From assembly GCF_013149785.1 (NCBI RefSeq), contig NZ_JABEZU010000001.1:1426001-1490000 (forward strand): a stretch of 64,000 bases of DNA, read 5' to 3'. The position numbers and the translations under genes are program-made. The notes below the pieces were generated by a model. The model was not told where the DNA came from. It ran no database searches and was given only the letters and a program-made list of their open reading frames with translations. Shown piece after piece: positions 8,216-21,900 of this stretch; position 1 is the first letter of the stretch; every line of letters begins with the position of its first letter. The stretch comes from Isoptericola halotolerans (GTDB lineage: Bacteria > Actinomycetota > Actinomycetes > Actinomycetales > Cellulomonadaceae).

Positions 8216-11200
8216 ATGGCCTACCCGTTGCACCGCTCCGTCCCGTCGTCCGGGAGCACCCCCGGCGAGGCGTTCGGCATCCCCGCCTCCCCGCGACTGC
8301 CCGAGATCGAGCAGGACGTCCTGGCCTACTGGGCGTCGGACGACACGTTCCGCGCCTCGGTGGACAAGAACGACGCCGGGCAGGACGGCGACAACGAGTT
8401 CGTGTTCTACGACGGCCCGCCGTTCGCCAACGGCCTGCCGCACTACGGCCACCTGCTGACGGGCTACGCCAAGGACGTGGTGCCCCGCTACCAGACGATG
8501 CGCGGCAAGCGTGTCGAGCGCCGGTTCGGCTGGGACACCCACGGCCTGCCCGCCGAGCTCGAGGCCATGAGCCAGCTCGGCATCAAGACCAAGGACGAGA
8601 TCCTCGAGCTCGGCATCTCGACGTTCAACGACGCCTGCCGCAGCTCGGTGCTGAAGTACACCTCCGAGTGGCGCGACTACGTCACCCGGCAGGCGCGCTG
8701 GGTCGACTTCGACCACGACTACCGCACCCTGAACCCCGACTACATGGAGTCGGTCATGTGGGCGTTCTCCGAGCTCTACCGCAAGGGCCTGGTGTACTCC
8801 GACTTCCGGGTGCTGCCGTACTGCTGGAACGACCAGACGCCGCTGTCCAACCACGAGCTGCGCATGGACGACGACGTCTACCAGAACCGCCAGGACCCGG
8901 CGGTGACCGTCGGCTTCGAGGTGGTCTCGGTGCCCGACGGCGGTTCGGACGCCGTGCGCCCCGGCGACAAGCTCCTCGTGTGGACCACGACGCCGTGGAC
9001 CCTGCCGTCCAACCTGCTGGTCATGGTGGGCGAGGACATCGACTACGTGGTCGTGGAGTCCACGTACACCGGGGAGGCGCAGCGCTACGTGCTCGCCGAG
9101 GCGCGCCTGGGCCACTACGCCCGCGAGCTGACCGACGAGGGCGCGGACGAGCCCCGCGTCGTGGGCCGCCTCACGGGAGCCGACCTGCTCGAGGCCGTCT
9201 ACCGTCCGCCGTTCTCCTACTACGAGGGGCGCGAGCGGGCCCATCGGGTCGTGGCCGCGGACTTCGTCACGACGACGGACGGCACCGGTCTGGTGCACTC
9301 CGCGGGTGCCTTCGGCGAGGACGACAAGATGGTCTGCGACCGCGAGGGCGTGGCCTCGGTCATGCCGGTGGGCGCCGACGGGAAGTTCACGCACCCCGTC
9401 GACGAGTACGCCGGGCTGCAGGTCTTCGACGCGAACCTGCCGATCATCGACCACCTCAAGGCCACCACCCGCGGCGAGCCCGACGCCGGTTCGGTCAGCT
9501 CCGGCACGGTCCTGCTGCGCCGCGAGTCCTACGACCACTCCTACCCGCACTGCTGGCGCTGCCGCCAGCCGCTGATGTACATGGGGGTGTCCTCGTGGTT
9601 CGTCGAGGTCACCAAGATCAAGGACCGGATGCTCGAGCTGAACGAGCAGATCTCCTGGACGCCGGACCACATCCAGCACGGCCAGTTCGGCCGGTGGCTG
9701 GAGAACGCCCGGGACTGGTCGATCACCCGCAACCGCTTCTGGGGGTCGCCCGTGCCGGTGTGGCAGAGCGACGACCCGGCGTACCCGCGTACCGACGTCT
9801 ACGGCTCCTTCGCCGAGATCGAGCGTGACTTCGGCCGGCTGCCGCGCAATGCGGCCGGAGAGCCTGACCTTCACCGCCCGTTCGTCGACGAGCTGACCCG
9901 CCCGAACCCGGACGACCCGACGGGCCGGTCCACCATGCGCCGGGTCGAGGACGTCCTGGACGTCTGGTTCGACTCCGGCTCGATGCCGTACGCCCAGGTG
10001 CACTACCCGTTCGAGAACGCGGACTGGTTCGAGCACCACTACCCGGGCGACTTCATCGTGGAGTACATCGGCCAGACGCGTGGGTGGTTCTACACGCTGC
10101 ACGTCCTGGCCACCGCCCTGTTCGACCGCCCGGCCTTCCGCACCGCCGTCTCGCACGGCATCGTGCTCGGCTCCGACGGGCGCAAGATGAGCAAGTCGCT
10201 GCGCAACTACCCGGACGTGTCCGAGGTGTTCGACCGCGACGGCTCGGACGCCATGCGCTGGTTCCTCATGGCCTCGCCGATCCTGCGCGGCGGCAACCTG
10301 GTGGTCACCGAGGACGGGATCCGTGACGCGGTGCGCCAGGTGCTGCTGCCGTTGTGGAGCACGTACTACTTCCACACCCTCTACGCGAACAGCGCCTCCG
10401 GGCCCGACGGCGCAGGCTACGTCGCGAGGCCGGTCGCGCCCGAGCGGGTGGCAGGGCTCCCGGCCCTGGACCGCTACCTCCTGGCGCGGACGCACGACCT
10501 CGTGGTCACGGTCACCGCGCAGCTCGACGCCTACGACATCTCCGGCGCCTGCGAGACCGTCCGCGAGCACCTGGACGTGCTGACCAACTGGTACGTGCGC
10601 ACCCAGCGGACGAGGTTCTGGGCCGAGGACGCCGACGCCTTCGACACCCTGTCCACCGCGCTGGAGGCGCTCTGCCGGGTCATGGCGCCGCTCGCGCCGC
10701 TGCTGACCGAGGAGATCTGGCGCGGCCTGACCGGCGGCCGGTCGGTGCACCTGGCCGACTGGCCGACCACGGGTAACTCCCCGGCACTGGTGCGCGACGA
10801 CGCCCTGGTCGCGGCCATGGACGAGGTGCGCGCCGTCGTGTCGACCACCCTGGCCCTGCGCAAGGCGAACCAGCTCCGGGTGCGGCAGCCGCTGGCACGC
10901 CTCACCGTGGCGGTGCCCGACCCGGCCGCGCTCGTGGACTACGTCGGCCTGCTCACCTCCGAGCTCAACGTCAAGGCCGTGGAGCTGCTGACCGCCGACG
11001 CCGAGGCCTCCGAGCGGTTCGGCATCACCGAGCGGCTCGCGGTCAACGCCCGCGCTGCCGGCCCGCGCCTGGGGCGCGGCGTGCAGGCCGTGATCAAGGC
11101 CGCCAGGTCGGGTGCCTGGCACAAGGACGAGGCCGGGGGCGTCGTGGTCGCCACCGCCGACGGCGAGGTCCCGCTGCTCGCGCCGGAGTACGAGCTGACG

Positions 11201-11539
11201 ACGGTGGTCGGCGAGGAGGCGGGCGAGGACGTCGCGGCGAGCGTGCTGCCCGGCGGCGGGTTCGTCGTCCTCGACCTGGCGCTCGACGACGCGCTGCGCG
11301 CCGAGGGCTACGCCCGCGACGTCGTGCGCGACGTGCAGGATGCCCGCAAGGCCGCCGGGCTCGAGGTGAGCGACCGCATCGCCCTCGAGCTCGACGTCCC
11401 GACCGGGCACGAGGTCGACGTGGAGGCGCACCGTGAGCTGGTGATGCGCGAGACGCTGGCCGTCGCGATGACGGTCACGGGGGTCGACGGGCAGTCCCGT
11501 GCTGTCCGCGTCACGAAGCACGAGGGGGACGACGCATGA
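8216..11539 (+). CDS. ileS: Isoleucine--tRNA ligase (long, eukaryote-like type)
   Basis: 1107 residues, charging tRNA-Ile. It has the class-I HIGH-type motif HYGH (76-79, in the context [11 protein letters not shown]), the KMSKS loop near residue 657, the WDTHGLPAE segment and an internal CP1 editing domain. The wording around HYGH matches the eukaryote-like IleRS type found in mycobacteria rather than the E. coli type. That type is generally less sensitive to mupirocin, but this is a family inference. The ATG at 8216 is 7 nt after AGGAG. It is controlled by the T-box immediately upstream, and its stop overlaps folC by 4 nt. Confidence 0.97.
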   Translation: MAYPLHRSVPSSGSTPGEAFGIPASPRLPEIEQDVLAYWASDDTFRASVDKNDAGQDGDNEFVFYDGPPFANGLPHYGHLLTGYAKDVVPRYQTMRGKRVERRFGWDTHGLPAELEAMSQLGIKTKDEILELGISTFNDACRSSVLKYTSEWRDYVTRQARWVDFDHDYRTLNPDYMESVMWAFSELYRKGLVYSDFRVLPYCWNDQTPLSNHELRMDDDVYQNRQDPAVTVGFEVVSVPDGGSDAVRPGDKLLVWTTTPWTLPSNLLVMVGEDIDYVVVESTYTGEAQRYVLAEARLGHYARELTDEGADEPRVVGRLTGADLLEAVYRPPFSYYEGRERAHRVVAADFVTTTDGTGLVHSAGAFGEDDKMVCDREGVASVMPVGADGKFTHPVDEYAGLQVFDANLPIIDHLKATTRGEPDAGSVSSGTVLLRRESYDHSYPHCWRCRQPLMYMGVSSWFVEVTKIKDRMLELNEQISWTPDHIQHGQFGRWLENARDWSITRNRFWGSPVPVWQSDDPAYPRTDVYGSFAEIERDFGRLPRNAAGEPDLHRPFVDELTRPNPDDPTGRSTMRRVEDVLDVWFDSGSMPYAQVHYPFENADWFEHHYPGDFIVEYIGQTRGWFYTLHVLATALFDRPAFRTAVSHGIVLGSDGRKMSKSLRNYPDVSEVFDRDGSDAMRWFLMASPILRGGNLVVTEDGIRDAVRQVLLPLWSTYYFHTLYANSASGPDGAGYVARPVAPERVAGLPALDRYLLARTHDLVVTVTAQLDAYDISGACETVREHLDVLTNWYVRTQRTRFWAEDADAFDTLSTALEALCRVMAPLAPLLTEEIWRGLTGGRSVHLADWPTTGNSPALVRDDALVAAMDEVRAVVSTTLALRKANQLRVRQPLARLTVAVPDPAALVDYVGLLTSELNVKAVELLTADAEASERFGITERLAVNARAAGPRLGRGVQAVIKAARSGAWHKDEAGGVVVATADGEVPLLAPEYELTTVVGEEAGEDVAASVLPGGGFVVLDLALDDALRAEGYARDVVRDVQDARKAAGLEVSDRIALELDVPTGHEVDVEAHRELVMRETLAVAMTVTGVDGQSRAVRVTKHEGDDA

Positions 11540-12945
11540 GCGACGCGAAGAAGGTCAAGGCTGCCGAGCGCAAGGCCGCCCGCGAGGCGGCCGAGGACGC
11601 GGCCGCCCGCGAGGACCTGGAGCGCGTCTACGCGCACATCGTCTCCCGGGCGCCCGAGCACGACGTGTCGCCGACCATCGACCGTGTGGCCCGCCTGCTG
11701 GAGCTGCTCGGCGACCCGCAGCGGTCGTTCCGGGCCATCCACCTCACCGGCACCAACGGCAAGTCGTCGACCGCCCGGATGGCCGAGCGGCTCGTGCGCG
11801 AGCACGGGCTGCGCACCGGCCTGTTCACCTCCCCGCACCTGACGAGCGTGACCGAGCGCATCTGCGTCGACGGCGAGCCCCTGAGCGCGGCACGGTTCGT
11901 CGAGGTCTGGGAGGACGTCCACCCGTACGTCCAGGTGGTCGACGCCGAGCTCGAGGAGTCGGGGCAGTCCCGGCTGAACTTCTTCGAGGTGCTCACGGGC
12001 CTGGCGTTCGCCGCCTTCGCCGACGCGCCGGTCGACGTCGCCGTGCTGGAGGTCGGCATGGGCGGCACGTGGGACACCACCAACACCGTCGACGCCGAGG
12101 TCGCCGTGGTCACGCCGGTGAGCGTCGACCACGAGAAGTGGCTCGGGTCGACCCCTGCCCGGATCGCCGAGGTGAAGTCGGGGATCATCAAGGCGGGTGC
12201 CACGGCCGTCGTGGCCGAGCAGCTCGCGGAGGTCGACGAGGTGCTCGCCGAGCGGGCCGCGACGGTCGGCGCCCGGCTGCTGCGCGAGGGCATGGAGCTC
12301 GACGTGGCCGACCGGCAGATCGCCGTCGGGGGGCAGATGGTGGCGCTGCGCACGCCGCTGGCGACGTACACCGACGTCTTCGTGCCGCTGCACGGCGCGC
12401 ACCAGGCGCACAACGCCCTGCTGGCGCTGACGGCCGTCGAGCAGATGCTCGGCGGTCGTGCGCTGGACGGGGGAGTGGTGGAGGCGTCCTTCGCGGACGT
12501 GACGGTGCCGGGACGCCTCGAGCTGGTGCGCTCCAGCCCCACGGTGCTGGTCGACGCCGCCCACAACCCGCACGGTGCCGAGGCGCTGGTCGCGGCGTTG
12601 GGCGAGGCCTTCAGCCTGCGCTCGGTGGTCGGCGTGGTCGGTGTCATGGCCGACAAGGACGCCGAGGGCCTGCTCGCGGCGCTGGAGCCGGCGCTGTCGC
12701 ACGTGGTGCTCACGCGCAACTCCTCGGAGCGTTCGGCGGACCCGTTCGCGGTGGCCGAGACGGCCCGCGAGATCTTCGGCGAGGACCGCGTGCACACGGC
12801 TGAACGGCTCGACTCAGCCCTGCAGCTCGCGACGGACCTGGCCGAGGTGGACGACGTCGTCGGCGTCGGCACGGGCACGGGTGTCGTCGTGACGGGGTCG
12901 GTCATCACCGTCGCGGACGCCAGGGTCCTGCTCGGCCGCGGCTGA
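11536..12945 (+). CDS. folC: Bifunctional folylpolyglutamate/dihydrofolate synthase
   Basis: 469 residues. It adds glutamate to (dihydro)folates. The P-loop GTNGKSS (about residues 75-81), FTSPHL, the Mur-ligase-like GGTWDTTN and [10 protein letters not shown] segments mark the FolC family. An extra ~20-residue Lys/Ala/Glu-rich N-terminal tail precedes the domain. The ATG overlaps the ileS stop (ATGA), the standard ileS-folC coupling of Micrococcales. In many relatives DUF4233 and ndk follow directly; here dhaKLM and a tetR-efflux pair intervene. Confidence 0.96.
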   Translation: MSDAKKVKAAERKAAREAAEDAAAREDLERVYAHIVSRAPEHDVSPTIDRVARLLELLGDPQRSFRAIHLTGTNGKSSTARMAERLVREHGLRTGLFTSPHLTSVTERICVDGEPLSAARFVEVWEDVHPYVQVVDAELEESGQSRLNFFEVLTGLAFAAFADAPVDVAVLEVGMGGTWDTTNTVDAEVAVVTPVSVDHEKWLGSTPARIAEVKSGIIKAGATAVVAEQLAEVDEVLAERAATVGARLLREGMELDVADRQIAVGGQMVALRTPLATYTDVFVPLHGAHQAHNALLALTAVEQMLGGRALDGGVVEASFADVTVPGRLELVRSSPTVLVDAAHNPHGAEALVAALGEAFSLRSVVGVVGVMADKDAEGLLAALEPALSHVVLTRNSSERSADPFAVAETAREIFGEDRVHTAERLDSALQLATDLAEVDDVVGVGTGTGVVVTGSVITVADARVLLGRG

Positions 12946-13026
12946 CGCCCCGGTGGCCGCGCACTCTGCGACTGACCCGCCGCGGGTGTTGGATGGTCCC
13001 AGGGACGACCGAAGGGGATGGTCCGA

Positions 13027-14022
13027 GTGAAGAAGCTGCTGGACGACCCGGCACAAGCCGTGACGGACTCCTTGCGCGGGTTCGCGCAGGCGCACGCCGA
13101 CGAGGTGACGCTCCACGAGGACCCGACCTTCGTGGTGCGCGCCTCGGGCACGCCACCGGGCCAGGTGGCGGTGATCAGCGGCGGGGGCTCGGGGCACGAG
13201 CCGCTGCACGCCGGGTTCGTCGGGGCGGGGATGCTGGACGCGGCGGTCCCGGGAGCGGTGTTCACGTCGCCGACGGCGGACCAGGTGGCCGCCGCGATCG
13301 TCGCGGCGGACGGCGGCGCGGGTGTGCTCGCGGTGGTGAAGAACTACACCGGTGACGTGCTCAACTTCGAGACCGGTATCGAGCTGGCGCAGGCCGAGGG
13401 CGTCGAGGTGAGCAGCGTCGTCGTCAACGACGACGTCGCCGTGGAGGACTCGCTGTACACCGCCGGCCGGCGCGGCGTGGCGGGCACCCTCGCCGTGGAG
13501 AAGATCGCCGGTGCGGCGGCCGCACGGGGTGACGACCTGGCCACCGTGACGGCGCTGGCGGAGCGGGTCGTGTCCCGCGTGCGGTCGATGGGGGTGGCGC
13601 TGAGCGCCTGCACGGTCCCGCACGTGGGGCGGCCGAGCTTCGACCTGGCCGACGACGAGGTCGAGGTGGGCATCGGCATCCACGGCGAGCCCGGTCGGCA
13701 CCGGGTGCAGGCGTCGGGCGCCCTCGACATCACGCGGAGGCTGGTCGAACCGGTGGTGGAGGACCTGGACCTCGCAGCGGGCGAGAAGGTGCTGCTCTTC
13801 GTCAACGGCATGGGCGGCACTCCGTCGAGCGAGCTGTACGTCGTGTACGCCCGTGCCCGTGACCTGCTCGTCGAGCGCGGCGTCGAGGTCACGCGCTCGC
13901 TGGTCGGCAGCTACGTGACGTCGCTGGAGATGCAGGGGGCGTCGGTCACCGTCCTGCGTCTCGACGAGGAGCTGACCGCGCTGTGGGACGCTCCGGTCCG
14001 GACGACGGCGCTACGCTGGTGA
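13027..14022 (+). CDS. dhaK: PTS-dependent dihydroxyacetone kinase, substrate-binding subunit DhaK
   Basis: 331 residues from GTG 13027 (MKKLLDDP, the usual family start, with GAAGGGG about 9 nt upstream); an in-frame ATG at 13018 adds three residues. The SGGGSGHEP segment and the histidine in GIGIHGEPG (about residue 219) form the dihydroxyacetone site; that His makes the covalent hemiaminal with dihydroxyacetone. Phosphate comes from DhaL-ADP, recharged by DhaM. It is the first gene of a tightly packed dhaKLM operon. Confidence 0.95.
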   Translation: MKKLLDDPAQAVTDSLRGFAQAHADEVTLHEDPTFVVRASGTPPGQVAVISGGGSGHEPLHAGFVGAGMLDAAVPGAVFTSPTADQVAAAIVAADGGAGVLAVVKNYTGDVLNFETGIELAQAEGVEVSSVVVNDDVAVEDSLYTAGRRGVAGTLAVEKIAGAAAARGDDLATVTALAERVVSRVRSMGVALSACTVPHVGRPSFDLADDEVEVGIGIHGEPGRHRVQASGALDITRRLVEPVVEDLDLAAGEKVLLFVNGMGGTPSSELYVVYARARDLLVERGVEVTRSLVGSYVTSLEMQGASVTVLRLDEELTALWDAPVRTTALRW

Positions 14023-14024
14023 GC

Positions 14025-14669
14025 GTGCTGGACGTCGACTGGGCCGAACGCTGGATGCACACCGCCGCCGCGGACGTCGCGGCAGCGCGGGACGATCTGA
14101 CGGAGCTGGACCGCCTCATCGGCGACGGCGACCACGGCGTCAACCTCGACCGCGGGCTGCGGGCTGTGGCCGAGCGCCTGGGCGACCCGGCCATCGCGCC
14201 GCGCGAGACGGTGGGGCAGGTGCTGCGGCTGGCGGCCACGACCCTGATGTCGACGGTCGGCGGCGCCGCGGGACCGCTGTACGGCACGGCGCTGCTGCGC
14301 GCGTCCAAGGTGACCGACCGGGCCGTGCTCGACGCCTCGGGCGTCGTCGCTCTGCTGGACGCCGCGCTCGAGGGCATCGTGGCCCGCGGCAAGGCGGCGT
14401 CGGGGGAGAAGACCATGGTGGACGCCTGGCAGCCCGCTGCCGAGGCCGCCGAGCGGGTGGCGGGCACCACCGACGACGTCGGGGACACGTGGCGTGCGGC
14501 CGCGGACGCCGCGGAGGCCGGCGCGCGGGCGACGATCCCGTGGGTGGCGACCAAGGGCAGGGCCTCGTACCTCGGCGAGCGCAGCGCGGGCACCGAGGAC
14601 CCGGGCGCCCGCTCGACGGCGATCGTGCTGGCGGCCGCCGTCAGGGCCCTGCAGGGGCCTGGCGCGTGA
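14025..14669 (+). CDS. dhaL: Dihydroxyacetone kinase ADP-binding subunit DhaL
   Basis: 214 residues. The LIGDGDHGVNLDRG segment (about 30-43) carries the aspartates that bind the two Mg ions and ADP; GGAAGPLYG and the KTMVDAW region complete the helical-barrel fold. Two GTG starts are possible. GTG 14019 overlaps the dhaK stop, while GTG 14025 is 7 nt after a TACGCT -10-like box (14012-14017), suggesting a leaderless internal start. I chose 14025. DhaL transfers phosphate from bound ADP-phosphate to dihydroxyacetone on DhaK. Confidence 0.94.
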   Translation: MLDVDWAERWMHTAAADVAAARDDLTELDRLIGDGDHGVNLDRGLRAVAERLGDPAIAPRETVGQVLRLAATTLMSTVGGAAGPLYGTALLRASKVTDRAVLDASGVVALLDAALEGIVARGKAASGEKTMVDAWQPAAEAAERVAGTTDDVGDTWRAAADAAEAGARATIPWVATKGRASYLGERSAGTEDPGARSTAIVLAAAVRALQGPGA

Positions 14670-15436
14670 GCGTCGGCCTCGTCCTCGTCTCGCACTCGGC
14701 GCGGCTGGCCGACGGCGTGGCCGAGCTCGCCGGCCAGATGGCGCCGGACGTCGTGGTCCGGTGCGCGGCCGGTGACCTTGACGGTGGGCTGGGTACCTCC
14801 CTGGATCGTGTGCAGGAGGCGCTGGCGGCAGCGTTGGAGAGTGCTGACGCGGTGGTGGTGCTGGCGGATCTCGGCTCGGCGGTGCTCACGGTGGAGTCGG
14901 CGTTCGAGCTCGACGCCGACCTGCCCTCGCGCAGCCGGCTGGTCTCCGCGCCGTTCGTCGAGGGGGCCGTCGCGGCGGCGGTGACCGCGCAGCAGGGCGC
15001 GGATCTCGAGGCGGTGGCCGAGGCGGCCGAGCGCGCGGTGCGGTCCATCGGTCCGGACCCGGTGTGGCAGGTCGTCGAGGCGGACACGGCGGCGACGGGC
15101 GACAGCCCCGCGATCGCCGCGACGCGCGCGGCGGGCGAGGCCGTGCCCGCGCCGGGCCCGCCGGCGTCGGGCGCCGTGGACGAGGTGAGCGCGACCGTCA
15201 CCGTGCGCAACCCGCTGGGCCTGCACGCCCGTCCGGCCGCCGTCGTCGCCCGCGCGGTGGCGGACCTCGGCGCGCCGGTGACGGTGAACGGTGCGGACGC
15301 CACGAGCGTGCTGCAGCTCATGTCCCTCGGGACCGTGGCGGGCGACGTGGTGACCGTCACCTCACGGGGCCAGCAGGCGCAGGCCGCGGTCGCCGTCGTC
15401 GTGGGGCTGGTGGAGGGCGGGTTCGGCGAGGCGTGA
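14666..15436 (+). CDS. dhaM: DhaM phosphotransfer subunit (EIIA-Man-like domain fused to HPr)
   Basis: 256 residues. The N-terminal EIIA-mannose-like domain begins MSVGLVLVSHS with the phospho-accepting His10. A Pro/Ala linker (about 145-172) leads to an HPr-like domain with NPLGLHARPAA, where His187 is the EI phosphorylation site. No EI fragment is attached, unlike the three-domain DhaM of E. coli. It needs the general PTS enzyme I from elsewhere. The GTG start overlaps the dhaL stop by 4 nt. It recharges ADP on DhaL. Confidence 0.94.
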   Translation: MSVGLVLVSHSARLADGVAELAGQMAPDVVVRCAAGDLDGGLGTSLDRVQEALAAALESADAVVVLADLGSAVLTVESAFELDADLPSRSRLVSAPFVEGAVAAAVTAQQGADLEAVAEAAERAVRSIGPDPVWQVVEADTAATGDSPAIAATRAAGEAVPAPGPPASGAVDEVSATVTVRNPLGLHARPAAVVARAVADLGAPVTVNGADATSVLQLMSLGTVAGDVVTVTSRGQQAQAAVAVVVGLVEGGFGEA

Positions 15437-15453
15437 CGTAGGTCACCCAAATC

Positions 15454-15485
15454 TTGCATTGACTGCAAAGTTGCACACGCTGCAA
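15454..15485 (+). promoter_or_regulatory. Tandem TetR-type operators, TTGCA-N5-TGCAA twice
   Basis: Two perfect 15-bp dyads, TTGCA-TTGAC-TGCAA (15454-15468) and TTGCA-CACGC-TGCAA (15471-15485), lie 17 bp centre to centre just before the tetR start at 15495. TTGACT (15459-15464) inside the first dyad could be the -35 element. Bound repressor would block the tetR(-MFS) promoter. Autoregulation is inference; the repeats are direct observation. Confidence 0.75.
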
Positions 15486-15494
15486 ACTTTTCCC

Positions 15495-18299
<2,805 letters not shown>

Positions 18300-18322
18300 G
18301 CCGTCCGGATAGGGTTTGCGGC

Positions 18323-18763
18323 ATGACCGACGCAACCACTCCTGCACCTGAGCGCACCCTCGTCCTCGTCAAGCCCGACGGTGTCCGTCGCGGTCTGTCC
18401 GGCGAGATCCTGCGGCGGATCGAGGCCAAGGGGTACACCCTGACGGCCGTCGAGCTGAAGAACGCCACCCCCGACGTCCTGGCCCAGCACTATGCCGAGC
18501 ACGAGGGCAAGCCGTTCTACGCACCGCTCGTGGAGTTCATGCTCTCCGGTCCCGTCCTCGCGGTCGTGGCCGAGGGGCAGGGCGTCATCGCGGGCTTCCG
18601 CTCGCTCGCCGGTGCCACGGACCCGACGGCGGCCGCCCCGGGGACGATCCGCGGCGACCTGGGCCGGGACTGGGGGCTGAAGGTCCAGCAGAACCTGGTG
18701 CACGGATCGGACTCACCGGAGTCCGCCGAGCGCGAGATCGGCCTCTGGTTCCCGCAGCCCTGA
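18323..18763 (+). CDS. ndk: Nucleoside-diphosphate kinase
   Basis: 146 residues. It transfers the gamma phosphate of ATP to other nucleoside diphosphates through a phosphohistidine. The start [12 protein letters not shown], the [10 protein letters not shown] region and the catalytic His in NLVHGSDS are all present. TAGGGT (18310-18315) lies 7 nt before the ATG, the leaderless arrangement seen repeatedly in this window. It ends just before a long inverted repeat that separates it from smc. Confidence 0.97.
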   Translation: MTDATTPAPERTLVLVKPDGVRRGLSGEILRRIEAKGYTLTAVELKNATPDVLAQHYAEHEGKPFYAPLVEFMLSGPVLAVVAEGQGVIAGFRSLAGATDPTAAAPGTIRGDLGRDWGLKVQQNLVHGSDSPESAEREIGLWFPQP

Positions 18764-18771
18764 CGACCACC

Positions 18772-18851
18772 GAGTGTTGTGGGCGCGATTTCTGGCCCGG
18801 TATGTCGCTTGAGCGCTGATATCCGGGCCAGAAATCGCGCCCACAACACTC
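18772..18851. repeat. Perfect 29-bp inverted repeat with 22-nt loop between ndk and smc
   Basis: Arms 18772-18800 and 18823-18851 are exact reverse complements and contain GGGCGCGATTTCTGGCC. No T-run follows, so this is not a standard intrinsic terminator, and it is longer than needed for one. It may be a dispersed extragenic repeat or MITE-like unit, or a strong bidirectional stop for ndk transcripts. The sequence fact is certain; the role is open. Confidence 0.85.
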
Positions 18852-18924
18852 CGACCGGGTCGGGGGCGGGCGACGCCGGGGCAGATGCGCTGGTTCCCGG
18901 CCGACGGCGGATACCCTCGGCCAT

Positions 18925-21900
18925 GTGCACCTCAAGACGCTGACGCTCCGAGGCTTCAAGTCGTTCGCCTCGGCGACGACGCTGAGCCTGGAGCCCGGCA
19001 TCACGTGCGTGGTGGGCCCCAACGGCTCGGGCAAGTCGAACGTCGTCGACGCCCTGTCCTGGGTGATGGGCGAGCAGGGCGCCAAGTCGCTGCGCGGCGG
19101 GAAGATGGAGGACGTCATCTTCGCCGGCACCGCGGGCCGCCCGCCGCTGGGCCGTGCCGAGGTGTCCCTGACGATCGACAACACCGACGGCGCCCTGCCC
19201 ATCGAGTACACCGAGGTGACGATCTCGCGCACGCTGTTCCGCAGCGGCGGCTCGGAGTACGCGATCAACGGCAGCTCGTGCCGCCTGCTGGACATCCAGG
19301 AGCTCCTCAGCGACTCCGGGATCGGACGCGAGATGCACGTCGTGGTGGGCCAGGGGCAGCTCGACCAGGTGCTGCGTGCGACGCCCGAGGACCGTCGAGG
19401 CTTCATCGAGGAGGCTGCCGGCGTCCTCAAGCACCGCAAGCGCAAGGAGAAGGCGCTCCGCAAGCTGGAGGCGATGGCCGGCAACCTCGCCCGGCTGACG
19501 GACCTGACCGCCGAGCTGCGCCGCCAGCTGGGACCGCTCGGGCGGCAGGCGGAGGCCGCGCGCAGGGCGCGCACCGTGCAGTCCGACCTGCGCGACGCTC
19601 GCGCTCGGCTGCTCGCCGACGACCTCGCCCAGCTGGGTGCCCAGCTCGAGCAGGAGCGTGCGGACGAGGCCGCCGTCGCCCGGCGTCGCCAGGAGACCGA
19701 GAAGGAGCTCGACGAAGCCCGGCAGCGCCTCGCGCGGCTCGAGGCCGCCGCCGCGTCGTCGACGCAGGCCGCCTCCCGGGCCACGGACACGTTCCACGCG
19801 CTCGGGGCCGTCCGGGAGCGGCTGCGCGGCCTGGCCTCCCTCGCCGACGAGCGGGTCCGGCTCCTCGGCACGGCCGAGCCCGAGCACCGCGGCCAGGACC
19901 CGGACGAGCTCGAGGCGCAGGCCGAGCGGGCCCGGACCTCCGAGGCCGAGCTCCAGCGAGAGGTGGAGATCGCGCGGGGCACGCTGGAGGAGGCCGTCGG
20001 GGCCCGCACCCGCACCGAGGAGGCGGCCGCCGACGCCGAGAAGGAGCTCGCCACGATCCTGCGGGGTGCCGCGGACCGTCGGGAGGGACTGGCCCGGCTG
20101 TCGGGACAGGTCGCCGCGCGGCGCAGCCGCGTCGAGGCCGCCGACGCCGAGATCGAGCGGGTGCGGGCCGGGCTCGCCGAGGCGGAGCACCGGGCCGAGG
20201 ACGCCGAGCGCCGCTTCGTCGAGCTGGAGCGTGAGGTGCTGGGGGCCGAGGCCGGCGAGGAGGGGCTCGACGCCGAGCACGAGAAGGCCGTGGAGGACCT
20301 CGCCCGCGCGCGCGAAGCGGTCGACGTGCTCGAGGAGCAGGCGTCCACGGCCGAGACGGACCGCTCGACCTGGGCCGCGCGGGTCGAGACCCTCAGCCTG
20401 AGCCTCGACCGCAAGGACGGTGCGGGAGCGCTGCTCGCCGCCGACCCGGCCGGCGTCCTGGGCTCCGTCGCGGCGCTCCTCGGCGTCGAGGCCGGCTACG
20501 AGGAGGCCGTCGCCGCCGCCCTGGGTCCGCTGGCCGACGCCGTCGCGGTCGAGAGCCTGGAGGCGGCCGTCGACGCGTTGCGGCTGCTGCGCGACGACGA
20601 CGCCGGCCGCGCGGGGCTCGTCGTCGGTGGGTCTGACGCCGGCGCGCGGCCCCGCCCCGACGTCCCCCTGCCCGAGGGGGCCCGGTACGCGGCCGACGTG
20701 GTGACGACCGCGGGTCCGGCCGCCGGAGCCCTGCGCGAGGTGCTCTGCGACGTCGTCGTGGTCGACGACCTCGCCCAGGCACGAGCTCTCGTCGCCGGGC
20801 GACCGGGGCTGGTCGCCGTCACCCGGGCCGGCGACCTGCTCGCCGCGACGCGGGCGTCCGGCGGGTCGGCCGCCGCGCCCAGCGTCCTGCACCTGACGAG
20901 CGCGCTGGACGAGGCCCGTGCCGGGCTCGACGACGCGCTCGGCCGCGGTGCACGTGCTCGCGAGGAGCTGACGGAGGCCCGTGCTCACCTCGAGACCGCG
21001 CAGGCGCGGCACGACGCCACGCTCGAGCGGCTCCACGAGTCCGACGCCGCGATGGCCGCCGTCGCCGAACGGCTCGGGACGTTGGGCGCGGCCCGCGCCA
21101 GCGCCCAGAAGGAGGCCGGGCGGCACCGGGCGGCTCTCGCCGAGGCGACAGAGCGCCGTGGGGCGGACGTCATCGAGCTCGATGAGCTCGCCCGGCGCCT
21201 GGAGGTGGCCGAGGGCCAGGACTCGGCCGACGCTGCTGAGCTCGACGCCGCCACCGCGACCCGCGCGCGGGACGCCGCCCAGGTCGAGGCGGCCCGGGCG
21301 CGCCAGGTGGAGACCGAGGCACGGCTGGCGCTGCGGACCGCCGAGGAGCGCGCCCGCGCCGTGTCCGGCCGGGCGCAGGGGCTCGCCCGGGCGGCGGCGC
21401 AGGAACGCCGGGCGCGGGAGCAGGCCGCTGCCCGGGCGGTGCGTCGGGCAGCGGAGGCCGACCGGGCGGTGGCGGTCCGCGCCGACGTGGCCACCGCGCT
21501 GGACGCCCTGGCCGTCTCTGCCCAGCGCGCAGCGGACGAGCGAGCGGCCGCCGAGGCCGAGCGGGACGCGCAGCGCAGCGAGCTGGACGCGGTACGGGCC
21601 GACGCCGACCGCCTCGCCGGCGAGCTGCGCGACCTGACCGACGTCGCGCACCGTGACGAGGTAGCCCGCGCTCAGCAGGTCGCCCGTCTGGAGCAGCTGC
21701 AGGCGCGGGCGGTCGAGGAGACCGGCACCGATCCCGAGACGCTGGTGGAGGAGTTCGGCCCGCACCGCGACGTCCCGGTGCCTCGGCCGGTGGACGCGGC
21801 CGAGGACGACCCCGACCCCGAACCGGTGCCGTACGTCCGCGCCGAGCAGGAGAAGCGCCTGGCCGCCGCCGAACGTGCGCTGAAGCGCATCGGCACCGTC

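Noticed and set aside
7976-11521. Reverse-strand open frame antisense to ileS
   Set aside because: Same GC-skew artefact; it lacks any domain and mirrors the ileS gene exactly.
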